From: Hydractinia symbiolongicarpus
Taxonomy: Eukaryota > Cnidaria > Hydrozoa > Anthoathecata > Hydractiniidae
Assembly (NCBI RefSeq): GCF_029227915.1
Contig: NC_079879.1
Coordinates: forward strand, 21,406,501-21,470,500
Length of the DNA stretch: 64,000 bases
Direction of reading: 5' to 3'
Shown here: positions 37,801 through 48,586 of the stretch, piece after piece
Layout: each line of letters starts with the position of its first letter
Numbering within the stretch: the first letter of the stretch is position 1
The notes under the pieces: generated by a model
The model's input: only the letters and a program-made list of their open reading frames with translations
What the model was told of the DNA's origin: nothing
Database searches by the model: none
Program-made: the position numbers and the translations under genes

Positions 37801-40004
37801 ATGGCGCAGGTAGGTTCGAAATACTATTTTTGTATTGTCACAAGACTCGAGAAGAATTATTTGCACTTTTTACTCTCTATCGCGCTGCACATAACCTTAT
37901 CCTTGACGTCTCATTTTATATCAGGATGAACCCAACCTCGTTCCCAGGGCTCTTTTTCTCTTTCTTACACCGAGATTGTCAGAAAGAGAAAAAGCGCCCT
38001 TGGGACGAGGTTAAGGATGGAATCTTTAGATTCAACTGAGATAAAAAATAAATCTAAGTATCCATGGGAAAGAAGTTGTTGATAGTAGTTACATGTTGCT
38101 GTTTATAATCTAGATGCATATAAGCCACAAGCTCAGAAGATAGGAGATTTTTTACCTATATGCTAAGCATATTGGTCAACCTTAGTGAATCCTTCTGATG
38201 TTTTGTCCTTAGGTATTTTAATGAGACAGTGTTTTAAGGTTTAATTTATACCACTGTACTGTCTGAATTTAGCGTTGTGTTATTATGCAGTTTTGTGACT
38301 GCTTTATAAAGCTAAAACAGGACCATTTCATTTTATTTATATTTTATTTATATAAAAAGTTTAAATTTTTAACTTTTTTCTCTAAGAAAAATGATAACGT
38401 AAACATATACTAAACCTTGTATTATTCCCTAGCTTGATTTCAAAATTTAACTTGCTTATAACTAAAAACAGTTTGACTTTCAACATAGCATTTCTATATT
38501 GCCAAATTTCCCAACATCATGAAAAAGTAATATAGAAATTTATAGCTGACGTAATCTGATAAAGTAGAAATATATAGCTTGCTAGGGAACACTCCTTATC
38601 TTCTGTATATTACGTGGTTTCCCAAAGAAGAAGAATCATAAAAAAGATTGTATGGGTAAAAGGGTAGCCTGTGCAATATATTTTATCTGAAATATCGGCG
38701 ACCCCTAAGCCTTAATTATTACATAGATGATGGTAAAGATTAAACTAGAATAGAAACTAATCAAGACAGTTAGTTCCCATTTCTCTTGTTTTGAGCTGCT
38801 TATGTGTTGCATAGTAGAAAACTGGGAGCAATATAGCTTTTTAAATAATCTTATTTCGTAATTGATCAGCCAGTTGTTCTGTAGCCCAATTAGCATCTCA
38901 TTATGTTAATTAGTGGCTTGCAATAAAATTTATTAGAACGCACAACAAATATTTTTAAATCATATAGAACAGCATATAAAAGTCCACAGACAAGCATATT
39001 TTAAACAATTCTTCCTGTAGCACGTCTTTTTGCACCGTTTAACAGTTTTGAAATAAAAAGATTCATAGTTGGAAATCGTGAAAAATAACAGGAGGTAACG
39101 AGAATGTTGCATATTGTGTAGTATGTATAATGACAACTTTGTTCCTTTTTTTATATTGAAGTCTGAGAACTAGGTTTTACTTGATTTCGATATTTTTTCT
39201 AAAATGGAGACAAGGCACTAAATTAGTAGTTGGTATCTGTACCTTGTTGCCAGGGTACACGGAAATCTGCATCTCAAGAGGTGTAATTATTCTTTTTTAT
39301 TTCTCAATGTTCATAGGAATTGAAAAGTTCCCATGCCGTCTGAGATTGTCAGAAAGATAAAAAGAGCCCTGGGGACGAGGTTACCCCATCCTCGTCATTA
39401 TATCATTCAAAGTATTTACGCAAATAATTCTCATCACCCCCCCGTTGTCACTTCATTTGGCAAACAACTGTTCTCTCTCTTTCTCCCATAATGCGAGGTC
39501 AGGAAACGTGTTTATAGTAATGGCTATTTCTTTGTCCAAAATTTTCAGGACGAAAACATGTCATGGACAATGAATACAACTTCTACAGGCTCTGAGTTGA
39601 AACCTATATATGAAGATAAAAGTTTTGCAGAATCATATGAAAATGACGTATTCAAATCACCACGAAATAGTTTCATACATGCTCCTCCACAAATACCAAA
39701 TAAGGATAGCGATATGGACGAACGATGCCAGTACATAAACGACGCTATCACGTGGGTAAAAGAAGAGCTTACTAGCTTAAAGCAACAAGATAAAAACTTG
39801 ATGCATGCTTATAAAGATTTAATGGTGACGATGACCACCTTAAAGAAAATGAACACAACATTTCAAGAACAAGGTGTAGTCATAGAAAGCATGAACACCA
39901 AAGAGGAGTCTCCGGCTATTGTTGACTTACCGAGACAAGATTCCAGCGAGCAAAGATACAAGCGTATTGGTCTCGGTGCCGCAAGACTTTACTCTTACAG
40001 CTAA
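37801..40004 (+). CDS. FAM167-like coiled-coil protein
   Basis: Two coding exons, 37801-37809 (MAQ, followed by GTAGGT) and 39549-40004 (after a TTTTCAG acceptor), join in phase 0 to give 154 residues. The middle, DAITWVKEELTSLKQQDKNL followed by HAYKDLMVTMTTLKKM (about residues 70-105), is a heptad-type helix resembling the FAM167/AARD signature (an aromatic-KxEL... QDxxL core). The C-terminus KRIGLGAARLYSYS also recalls FAM167 tails. No signal peptide or membrane segment is visible. Family assignment is by pattern, and the molecular function is not well established. The three-codon first exon is inferred from splice signals and phase only; the alternative start is the Met six codons into the joined frame (39558). 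The intron holds two hairpin repeats. Confidence 0.6.
37934..38012. repeat. 79-bp near-perfect hairpin, CCCAGGG/GAGGTT family
   Basis: The left arm begins AACCTCGTTCCCAGGGC and the right arm ends GCCCTTGGGACGAGGTT. The arms pair over about 32 bases through a CTTTTTCTCTTTCT stem and leave a ~15-base loop. It lies in the first intron of the FAM167-like gene. A miniature inverted-repeat element is the likely nature. Confidence 0.7.
39241..39382. repeat. Hairpin repeat, CCCAGGG/GAGGTT family
   Basis: The left end is degraded (ACCTTGTTGCCAGGG). The right end is well preserved: AAAAGAGCCCTGGGGACG then AGGTT. GAGATTGTCAGAAAGA near 39341 is shared with the copy at 37934-38012. Confidence 0.55.
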
Positions 40005-40148
40005 TGTCGATATATGAACGTTTGTGGTGATAAACAAGCTTAATTTGCACGTTATTTTTATCTTAAATTTTCTTATTCTTTTGCGCTTTTTGCTAGGCAA
40101 ATTAAATAGAAAAAATGCAATTAATTTTCAGTTGAAAAAATAACAAAT

Positions 40149-40154
40149 AATAAA
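40149..40154 (+). terminator. Candidate poly(A) signal of the FAM167-like gene
   Basis: AATAAA 145 bases downstream of the stop codon at 40002-40004. Confidence 0.45.
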
Positions 40155-40341
40155 AGATCCGGTCATGCAAATACTCTAATTTTCTTCACATTTCTTAACA
40201 TGGAGCTTTTATCCAGCTATTATATACATATTTACTGTACGTAGAAATTTGTTATAAAGTGTAAAAAAACAAACATATATTTTACGCAAAATATATATTT
40301 TGCAAAATCCCAGTACGCAAAACAAATTGAAGCCGTGATAC

Positions 40342-40433
40342 AACCTCGTTCCTAGAGCATTTTATATCTTGTCTGACATAAGGTTCACCGTCCCTATATA
40401 AAAAAAGAGACAAAAGTGGCTAGGAACAATGTT
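40342..40433. repeat. Hairpin repeat, CCCAGGG/GAGGTT family (diverged)
   Basis: AACCTCGTTCCTAGAGC at the left is inverted as GTGGCTAGGAACAATGTT at the right, with the stem partly decayed between. Confidence 0.5.
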
Positions 40434-41178
40434 AGTCGTGGTATTGCTGAGCACTTAAGTCCACGAGAATGTAATCCTTTGTGAGATGGTCATTGCACCG
40501 TTTTTATCACTCATGTCCATTATCATAAAACATGGGGAAAATGTTATTATTTTCGCGCAGCATCTTACTTAAAAAGTATATCACCTAGCAAAAAAGCTTG
40601 GTGACGAAATTAGATTAAACATTTATTTAAAAAAAAAATGTTATTCTTGGCTGCCAAATTAAATAAACAACTTCTTAGAAAGGTCTTTAAATGATATCAT
40701 TCAACTTTTCAGGGGGGTTGCTTGTTTTCAACTGTCTCTTAAATTTCTGTGAAAAAAGATTTATTTCGTATTAATTTCGGTTCTGATTAGTTTTGTATTA
40801 AGTTTTTATTGGTTATCCCCCCCCTCCCCCTGATGTCCTATAGCTATACAATCATGTGACAATCAAACTGTATTCAAAAAAATGTTACGGTCTCTTCCCA
40901 CGGTTACTCAGTCACGTTTTTAGGTGAAAAAGCAAGAAGATAATTGGAGGGTGATTTTTAACGCATAAGAAAGCTTCAATGCAGGGTTAATATATATATT
41001 GATTCGCCTTACTACTCGTGTCTCCCCCTTCCTTGTTTTTGCGTGACCCCCTGGTGATACATGTCGTTGATATTATTGGATAAAACTGTGGTTTTTTAAT
41101 TATTTTTGTTCAAACTTTCTTTCTCGTTGCACACAGGACTTTTTATGTGATTGAGTTAGTGTCTAAGGAGTATTTGAG

Positions 41179-43472
41179 ATGACGCTTTCACAAAATGCTT
41201 GTAAGTTTCAATCTTTTTATAATTATATTACACTTTTCAATTTACTTTTTAAAATAAAACTTACTACAGTCTGTAAACAAAACTTCCCATTATGACATTC
41301 ACGAACCGGCGTTATGACGTCGGCATTAGACACCCTCGGCCTCAGGTTTTTTTATCTTTTTGATATGAAAGAAGACGACAAAAAATATTTTTCGACGTCA
41401 TCTCTCATATCAAGAAGGCAAAAAACCCTGGGAACGAGGGTGTGGCATCAGATACATCAATTTTCATTACATAAAGATGCTAGCGTTTCCCAAATTTTAT
41501 TAGCTTGTTAAAAGAGATATTTGCTTGAAATTCGATTTTCGATAACTTTCACAACTGCCAAAGTACAGGCGTCGCGGCAAAAGAAATTACTGACGCGCGA
41601 ACTGTGATAAGAAACTGCTTTGATAAAACGCAGCCCTAATCCAACTAGTGTTGATCTTGCTTACTTACGAAGTAGTTCCCAGACCTATTTTCTAGCTTTT
41701 TTTATGCACAATCGCGTTCACGCAGAGAAAATTGGTCCGGATTGGGACAAGATATATTTGCTCAACCGCATTAAATTATCGAAAAACAGTAAGCAGACAA
41801 TGAGCCAGGAACTCACTTTTAGTACACTTATTTGAGAGCAACCACGATCCCAGAACCTGTTGTCTCTTTTTGCATATCGAACGTCAGACCTATCAATAAG
41901 TGCAGTGCTGATGAGATGTGGTTGAAAGTTCTTCTTTAAGAATCGATTTGAATTGATACATATTTCACTTAATTTTTAGATTTCAAGCTTGGACAATACA
42001 AGCATCTCCAGAAAATTGACGAAAAGTTGTCAAAAATGACCAGGCATCACATTAATGTGATTATGCAAGGTATAGGCTGGAGGAATCGCGCTCTTCACGC
42101 GAGTAGCAGAATTGCAGGGAGCACAACTGAAGGTGGCATGACGGCGCGTATATTTTATCCTAACAAAAAACATGGCGGAAAAATAAACAAAGAAATCGAA
42201 ACAGACGTCGAGTTGGTTTACTGCGAATTTCCAATTGAATGTAGAAATAGAATTGAAGATATTGAAGGTAAGCCAGGATATCTTCGAATGAGATTTGATG
42301 AAAAAACTCTAAGTTTGATTGAGAAAAAAGAACATCGCGAAAAGGCCAGGGAAGCGATAACAGAAGATGGTTATATAAGCTCAAAGAAATTAAAGAAAAC
42401 CTTTTGCGAGCATGCCATGTACGATGGGAAAGTGTTGCAGCTTATAATGTGTGCTGCTCTAAATCTTGATCCAGATAATGTTGAATTTAAAAAGTCGAGC
42501 GATACGTTAACAAAAGCATCGGTGGAAACGTCTGTTACTATGTATATCAATGGAGAATATAAAGGCTCAGTAAGCTGGGATGTCGTTATATCAGTAAAAA
42601 TACCATGGTGGCCGTCGGTGGCTCAAGAATGGGTAACGAGGCACCGAAAATGGCCTGAAAAGGATGTAATAGCTGAATTGACTCAACATGGTTTTATGAT
42701 AACAAAATCATCCGATGAAGAAATGGAAAATAACGATACTATTGAAAACAGATATTCGTTCTCCCATGTTGAGATACAGTTAAGCGAGAAATACTCAAGA
42801 CAACAAAAACTCGTTTATCTGGTGTTTAAATCGATGATATATCGATGGTTGAAACCGATCGATCCGGATCGTGTATCATCTTTTCTCGGCAAAACGATAA
42901 TGTGTTGGATGGTTGAAGAAAATCCTCCCGAAGACAGTTATTGGGATGAAGATGACGAGACCTTGCTGTTTACTGTACGTACAATGTTTCAGCGTTTACT
43001 TGATGCCCTGTTAAAAGGTATACTGCAATACTATTTTATCCCAAGTATTAATGTTATCGAAAAGATGCCTCAACAATTAAGGATGAATTTAGTTGATAAA
43101 GTAATGGAAATTCTGGAAGATACGGAATCATATTTACCAGAAAACATAGAAGCTGTGATTGAGTTTTCTAATTTTATTCGAGACGCTGCTAAAAAAACTC
43201 ACAGCTTTGCGGAAGAGTATTTCCAAAAAGGCATCAAAGCTTTTCTAGATAAACCGAAATTATACAAGCTGATTGTTGAAATAGTAGCGAAAAAAATGAA
43301 GAAGGAAAGTGAATATGTCGGGAAGAAAGTCTTAGACAATCAGTCATGGCTACATGACAAAGAGGAAGTTGAAATTGCTTATGAAGATTTTAATTTCAAA
43401 TTTGAGGTTCCGCGAGTTGCGGTAGACATCGCAAATGCTCTTTTTAAGGGTTTTGATAATTTAGAAGACTGA
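41179..43472 (+). CDS. cGAS-like receptor / Mab-21 family nucleotidyltransferase
   Basis: Two coding exons, 41179-41200 and 41980-43472, join in phase 1 to give 504 residues. The nucleotidyltransferase core is visible: GS at residues 54-55 (AGSTTEGG), the metal-binding E81-x-D83 (KEIETDVELVY) and a third acid at D208 in SWDVVISVKIPWWP. After it comes the Mab-21 pattern WVTRHRKWPEKDVI, then YSFSHVEIQLSEKYSRQQK and the helical C-terminal lobe (GKTIMCWMVEENPPEDSYW, FTVRTMFQRLLDALL). Family members with an intact ExD...D triad can be active enzymes such as cGAS and cGLRs, which make cyclic dinucleotides on sensing nucleic acid. Some Mab-21 proteins have lost catalysis. No zinc thumb or extra ligand domain is obvious. 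Activity and ligand are inference. The first intron carries a hairpin repeat (41330-41443). Confidence 0.85.
41330..41443. repeat. Hairpin repeat in the first intron of the cGAS-like gene
   Basis: ACACCCTCGGCCTCAGGTTT at the left is inverted as AAAACCCTGGGAACG then AGGGTGT at the right. The stems continue through GATATGA(A)AGAAGACG and its inverse, so nearly the whole 114 bases fold back. Confidence 0.65.
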
Positions 43473-43697
43473 AGGGAAGGCAAACAGATGGCAAGTGAAT
43501 ATCTAAGTAGCACTGTTTAAAAATGCCTCCGATAAACAAACGAACATTGGTGACAGAACATAATTTAGCATCAAGTTCCTTTAAAATTTTTAATCTTAAT
43601 GTCGATGAAAGAACAGAACAAAGATGTGACAAAACAAGTGCATAGTGTAACATGTGACAAAACCTTTGATGCACATTGCTGACATCATTAAATTATC

Positions 43698-43703
43698 ATT
43701 AAA
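43698..43703 (+). terminator. Candidate poly(A) signal of the cGAS-like gene
   Basis: ATTAAA about 225 bases after the stop, with another at 43687-43692. A common variant signal. Confidence 0.4.
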
Positions 43704-44267
43704 GTTGTTTTATTGTAGTAGCGTTTATTTTTTTGTGGCTTTAGGCGGTAAATTACGTTTTTATTAGGACCCCTAATAAACGAATTTATCAAAATTACAC
43801 CCGTTTTGTAACTAATAGCCGCCCAAGCATGCAGAAAGGACTTTTTACGATTCGTGCTTTAAGTAGCCTATCTTTCTATTTGAGTTAGGTTGGAATATAT
43901 ATATTAGAAAATAAGTTTTGCTAGGCGGAAGTGCTTTTAAAAATACTAGCTGTTGATACATAAGAAAATCAACATTGTGTTTTTTGTGGTGTTTATTTTG
44001 TTGACAAATTACAGTTATATTTGTAAGAATTATCATTTGTCAAAATACACCGGAAATTTAGCTCTCCTGTTATTCATATCGGCCAAATTTTTGCGCCAAG
44101 AATTCAAATTCAATAAATCACGAAATCAGATCCACGAAAAATTCTTTCAGAACACGAGAAAGTTGTTATTAAATGTGGAATCTTTTGACCAGTGTATGCA
44201 CACTGTTAGAGGTTGACACGGAGGTACCCGTTGTTGTATCCAGACAGATTGAAAGTGACAGATTGAA

Positions 44268-44647
44268 AACCTCATCCCCAGGGCTATTTGCTACTCAACG
44301 ACGCTTCACTTTTTGATAGTTATAGCGATAAAATGCCGCCGCGATGAAAGGTGGTGGCGTCGAGCTTGCCGGGCTAAATGTAACTATAAAATTAGACGCA
44401 TAATACTGTGACGCAAAGTATGAGCGTTTAGTTGTCTTAGTTCACTTTTTTAACTTCGTCTCAAATCAATTTGTGCTGTTTTTAAACAGTTCAATTTCCG
44501 AGTTGCAGGAAAGCGTAAGGAAATACGACATGCGGTTTTACACCGCTGGAAAGCACAAAACTTGTAGTTTTTGAAGAAGCAAGCGCTTAGTTCACAGCTA
44601 ACCAACCCCTCGATGTCAAAAATGCAAAAAACCCTGGGGACGAGGTT
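44268..44647. repeat. Hairpin-family ends 380 bp apart
   Basis: AACCTCATCCCCAGGGC at 44268-44284 and GCAAAAAACCCTGGGGACG to 44641, followed by AGGTT, are inverted relative to each other. They may bound a longer element, or be two separate half copies. Confidence 0.5.
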
Positions 44648-44989
44648 GGGCGCCAAGTAAAAGCAATCGCCGGAAACAGAAATGTGCGGATTCCCGAAGA
44701 TCCCTGACTATTAATAATATAAGAATTCATTTCTATTCTAGGTTATATACACATTCTGCATACGTTTATATAGAAGAATCATGCAAGTTCATGAACTTCC
44801 ATGTGAAATCTAAAAACGGCGGTGCGAACATATGTCCTCAGGGACTAAGTTATTCGTAAGCAGTGGAGTCCTAGGGCCAAAGTTTGGCTCTACTCTAGTT
44901 TTGCAAAAAGTCCACTTTGCTGCTGTGTGAAAAAACACCGTGAATTACATTATGCAATTTAAAATTTCATAAACATTGCCGTCCAAAAG

Positions 44990-45023
44990 GGAAAACTCTA
45001 ATAACAAGTGCCAGGTCGGAGGT
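44990..45023 (+). repeat. Left terminal inverted repeat of the Ulp1-PHD transposon
   Basis: 34 bases, exact inverse of 48462-48495. The internal part includes AAGTGCCAGGTCGGAGGT. Target duplication GTCCAAAAG abuts on the outside. Confidence 0.9.
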
Positions 45024-45209
45024 CCTATTTTGCTCGGCGACTAACTTTAGAAATTCGAGTAGCTGACATACGGAGGCCATTCTTGTCTCGATGATTCATG
45101 AGACGCGCGAAAAAACTGCGCACGAGGTTCGGTTTCTCTTGGTTTTCTCGAACGCATTGGTTTCTTCAAAATTACTTGCGTTATAATTTTTAATCTATGA
45201 TCTATTATC

Positions 45210-48200
45210 ATGGAAAAAGACCAAGCAAAGATTGATTCAAGCGATTTTAAAATAGGTGAATTCACTGTTTTTTTATTTCATTTTTATTTCTGTTTATCGT
45301 GAAAAAAAATCAATTTTGATATACTCGTGTTGTAGAATATGATGGAAAAGGACTATTTTCAAGTGACGAAGAAGATGATTCGTTCTTTAAATCTGATGCG
45401 ATGTAAAGAAATATATTTTTTATTTTTGTATTTATACATTATTAAATTTCTTCTACAGTAGTTATAGTGCGCATTTTATTTATTTATTATAGAGATGAAA
45501 TTTTAAAAATACAAAAAAATCATGCGCAATCTCGAAAAAGGAAACTTGGTAAATCTATAAAATAAATTAATTATTCATGATGTTTTAATTGCAATAATCC
45601 TTTTGTTAAAATAATGCTTAAAATAACAATCCTTTTGTTTTATAGAAAGAATAGTGGAGCAAAAACATGAAAGTAAATCTGATATGGAAGTGGAAAAACC
45701 CCCAGAGATTGTAGAAAAAGTGCAAAGAAAACGTATTATTTTACTAACAATTTTTACTTGTTTGCAATAGCTACGATTTGGTCACAAATTAATGAAGTTT
45801 TAACATCATTTCATTGTCTTTACAAAAACGTGTATGTTATACCGTCGTAAGACATTTCTCCTAAGCAATGAAACTTTACTTCTTTAGAAAGTTGGACAGA
45901 ATGTGTAGACTCCTTACGAGAAGCTAAAGAAATAATTCAGCAACATGAAATAGAAACCGGAACATCGTATTCTAACTACTTTAAGGATGTAGCTTTCGGT
46001 GAAGACAGTAAGTTTTGACTAAATATTTAATAGAATATAGCTACATAAAATGTGATTTAAATTAAATTTTAATTTAAGTGTGGAAATAAGTTATCCAAAT
46101 AAATTTTTAGAAATTGAATTAAAAGGAAAGTGTATTTTGTTTGAAGACAAAAAATCTGCCATCTCTCAAATAATGTTCGAAGGGGTACCGTTTATAGTTG
46201 TTGGAACAAAAAGCCTTGATTGCGCCCATGGTACTGATAGGAATGCTTCTCACAAGAAAAAAAGAAAAGGAAATAAGTTACAGGTCAGCTTTTATAACTT
46301 GTTTCTTGGACACACAATTTGTAAAATATTTATTTCCAGAATATTTATTTGAAAAAATTCTCTCTGTTGGTATCACGATGACAGAAATCGAATTAACAAG
46401 TACACTATTCTTATTTATAGAATAAGAATGATCATTCAATCGGAGCCTCGCGCTTCTTAGCACAAGTATCCAAAAAAATGGATTGTCCAGCGAAAATTAT
46501 CCTTCGAGATATTATTTCCTTTCCAGATTACAAGGTGAAATAATATTTTTCCATTCAAAATTACCCGTAAATGCTATAGGATAACACCGTTCTAATATTA
46601 TTTTATTGTTTATTTAGATAGACAAGTTAACTGAATGGAAGAAGAAAAACTGCGCCAAAAAGTTGAAAAATGACTGGGCAGCTAATAAATCCCAAGTGAA
46701 GACCAACAGAAAAATTTGGATAAAAATATTAGATTGTCACGCAGACCATTTGCAAGGAGAGGTATTGTCAATATAATATAGTGTAACGTATAAAATACAC
46801 CAAGGACGCTATTGCAATAATATTAAACTTGAAATCGTTTTAGCGCGGTGGTATCAGTCAACAAGTCGATTCAAGAATAACAACGAAAATTCACGCACTC
46901 GTTGGTCAAGGAGTAAGGCAAGTAAAAGAGATGGAAAGACACATAAAGATATATGTTCAAAATGAGTTGTTTTGTGATAAAATGCTTCCTTCACCAACAA
47001 ACAGAAGATTTTTTCCCACACGACGTGACATCACAAACCACATGTACATAAGCACAACAAAGTTACGTTTATCAAAAATCGATCAAGAAAACTTAGCATT
47101 GAAAATAGAACAATGGAAAAAGCAAGCACCTACCGACAACTTCTTTTTTAGAGGTTGTTTAGAGGTGATTTTGATGCACTGGAAGACTTAGAGATTTCTC
47201 TGAAAGATCTCGTGCTAGGGATGAAAGATGAAGCTCCCCAGGATTATGGTCTGGAAGTGAGAGTGGTCAAGCCAAATTCTGGGCGAAAGTTTGATAAAAT
47301 TCCATTACCTCGCAAAAAAGAACGCTACGTTGGACGTGTAGGTGTCGGAAAGGATAATTTTAAAAAAGCAGAAGCTGATGTAAGCAATATCATCAATTTG
47401 CCAGCAAACAAGCCGAAACAGGACGCGATTATTGTAGAGGAGTTTATCGACAATGTAATAGATTGTAATACTGTAACTCCGCCTCAATCTCCACCTGTCA
47501 TTAATTTGATCTCACCCGAGAAAACAGGAAAAACAGACGTTGTCTCGGGCCAGTTACCGAGTAAAAAACAATTGTTGACTTCGCGTGAAATGGACAAAAT
47601 TATCAACAACCATATGCTAACCGATGAATCGATCGAAACTGCGCAGCGTTTGCTTCAAAAACAGTTTCCCGAAATTGGTGGACTTCAGGACACAGTGGTT
47701 GGACCTACTGGCGAATTTAAATCAGTGAAGCCTGACCAAAGATTTATCCAAATTTTGCATACTGGTCAGCTTCACTGGATTTGTACTACTAACATGGACA
47801 AGCAGAAATCAAACAACGAAAATGTCCTGTTATACGACAGTTTAAATAATGGCACAGTGAATAACCATTCTTTGAAACAAATTACTGACTTCTGTTTCCA
47901 CCACGATTCTCAGCTGTATGTTAACATCCTTCCAATGCAACAGCAACGGAATGGTGTTGACTGCGGCTTATTTGCCATCGCTTGTGCAACCTCGCTGGCA
48001 TTTGGAGAAAATCCGGAAGAGGTAACATACGACGATGCACTCCTGAGAAAGCACTTTTTGGAGTGCATTAACGTGCAATCAATGTCACCCTTTCCAAAAT
48101 CATCAAAACGAATATTGCGTTGCAAACTTAAATGTTTGGTTTTGGAACTTTATTGCGTGTGTCGTGGTATTTTTGGAAATGAAAGGATGGCGCAGTGTGA

Positions 48201-48315
48201 CAAGTGCGAAAAATGGTTTCACGAAATGTGTGAAAACATACCAAACAGCGTTTTTAAGAAATCCAACCAAAATTGGTATTGCAAAAAGTGTAAAAGTGTT
48301 AAGTCTTTGTTGTAA
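45210..48315 (+). pseudogene. CaRF-like / Ulp1 (C48) protease / PHD-finger protein, frameshifted
   Basis: Exons 45210-45255, 45336-45402, 45493-45548, 45646-45732, 45888-46007, 46079-46283, 46421-46534, 46618-46761 and 46844-48315. The middle (CPAKIILRDIISFPDYK, REMxxHIKIYV-type helix, MLPSPTNRRFFPTRRDITNH, LRLSKIDQENLALKIEQWKK) resembles the CaRF/ALS2CR8 domain. The second half has a Ulp1 cysteine-protease triad: H in GQLHWICTT, D in LLYDSL, and Q and C in QQQRNGVDCGLF. A C4HC3 PHD finger ends it (YCVCRGIFGNERMAQCDKC, WFHEMCE, WYCKKC). Two breaks are seen. A tandem 11-bp duplication near 47150-47162 shifts the frame after NFFFRG, and the junction of exons 5 and 6 is off by one base. The product probably served the transposon or acted on SUMO-like substrates, which is inference. 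Confidence 0.75.
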
Positions 48316-48461
48316 CTTTATCTTATCTCTTAAGAAAAAAAAGAAAAAAAAAAGAAAGTGTTTTATTCCATTCCCGCGTGGGTGTTCAAGCCGTAGGGCC
48401 ATAGTCTGTTAGATATTCGGAACAACTCGCGCAAACTCGTCCAAAATATTGTTTTTTATGA

Positions 48462-48495
48462 ACCTCCGACCTGGCACTTGTTATTAGAGTTTTCC
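48462..48495 (-). repeat. Right terminal inverted repeat of the Ulp1-PHD transposon
   Basis: Exact 34-base inverse of the left end. It is followed immediately by the second GTCCAAAAG copy, 48496-48504. Confidence 0.9.
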
Positions 48496-48586
48496 GTCCA
48501 AAAGTCGCACGCTTTTTTAAGCTTTCGATTTCTTGATTTGTCATTGTAATACTTACCTTACCTAACCTTAGTGATAACATACACAT

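Larger units (their letters stand above)
40005..41178. other. Intergenic, FAM167-like to cGAS-like gene
   Basis: This 1.2-kb AT-rich interval holds the 3' region of the preceding gene, one hairpin repeat (40342-40433) and the putative upstream region of the Mab-21-type gene. No additional gene is seen. Confidence 0.5.
43473..44980. other. Intergenic region before the Ulp1-PHD transposon
   Basis: No supported gene. A frame at 43953-44216 has a hydrophobic start but no recognisable homology or splice context. A hairpin-family pair lies at 44268-44647. Confidence 0.45.
44981..48504 (+). mobile_element. 3.5-kb DNA transposon, 34-bp TIRs, 9-bp target duplication, Ulp1-PHD cargo
   Basis: Perfect 34-bp terminal inverted repeats at 44990-45023 and 48462-48495 begin GGAAAACTCTAATAACAAG. 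They are bounded by an identical 9-bp duplication, GTCCAAAAG (44981-44989 and 48496-48504). The element of 3,506 bp contains one plus-strand multi-exon reading frame (45210-48315) and no other long frame. A 9-bp duplication is typical of Mutator-like elements, and Ulp1-type proteases are known on some plant Mutator-like elements, but no DDE transposase motif could be recognised here. The perfect TIR and target duplication indicate recent insertion. Its right end is 91 bases from the COX15 start codon. Confidence 0.85.

Noticed and set aside
43953-44216. 87-codon frame with a hydrophobic N-terminus
   Set aside because: It could be read as a small secreted protein, but it lacks a convincing start context, homology or repeat support, and AT-rich DNA yields such runs by chance.
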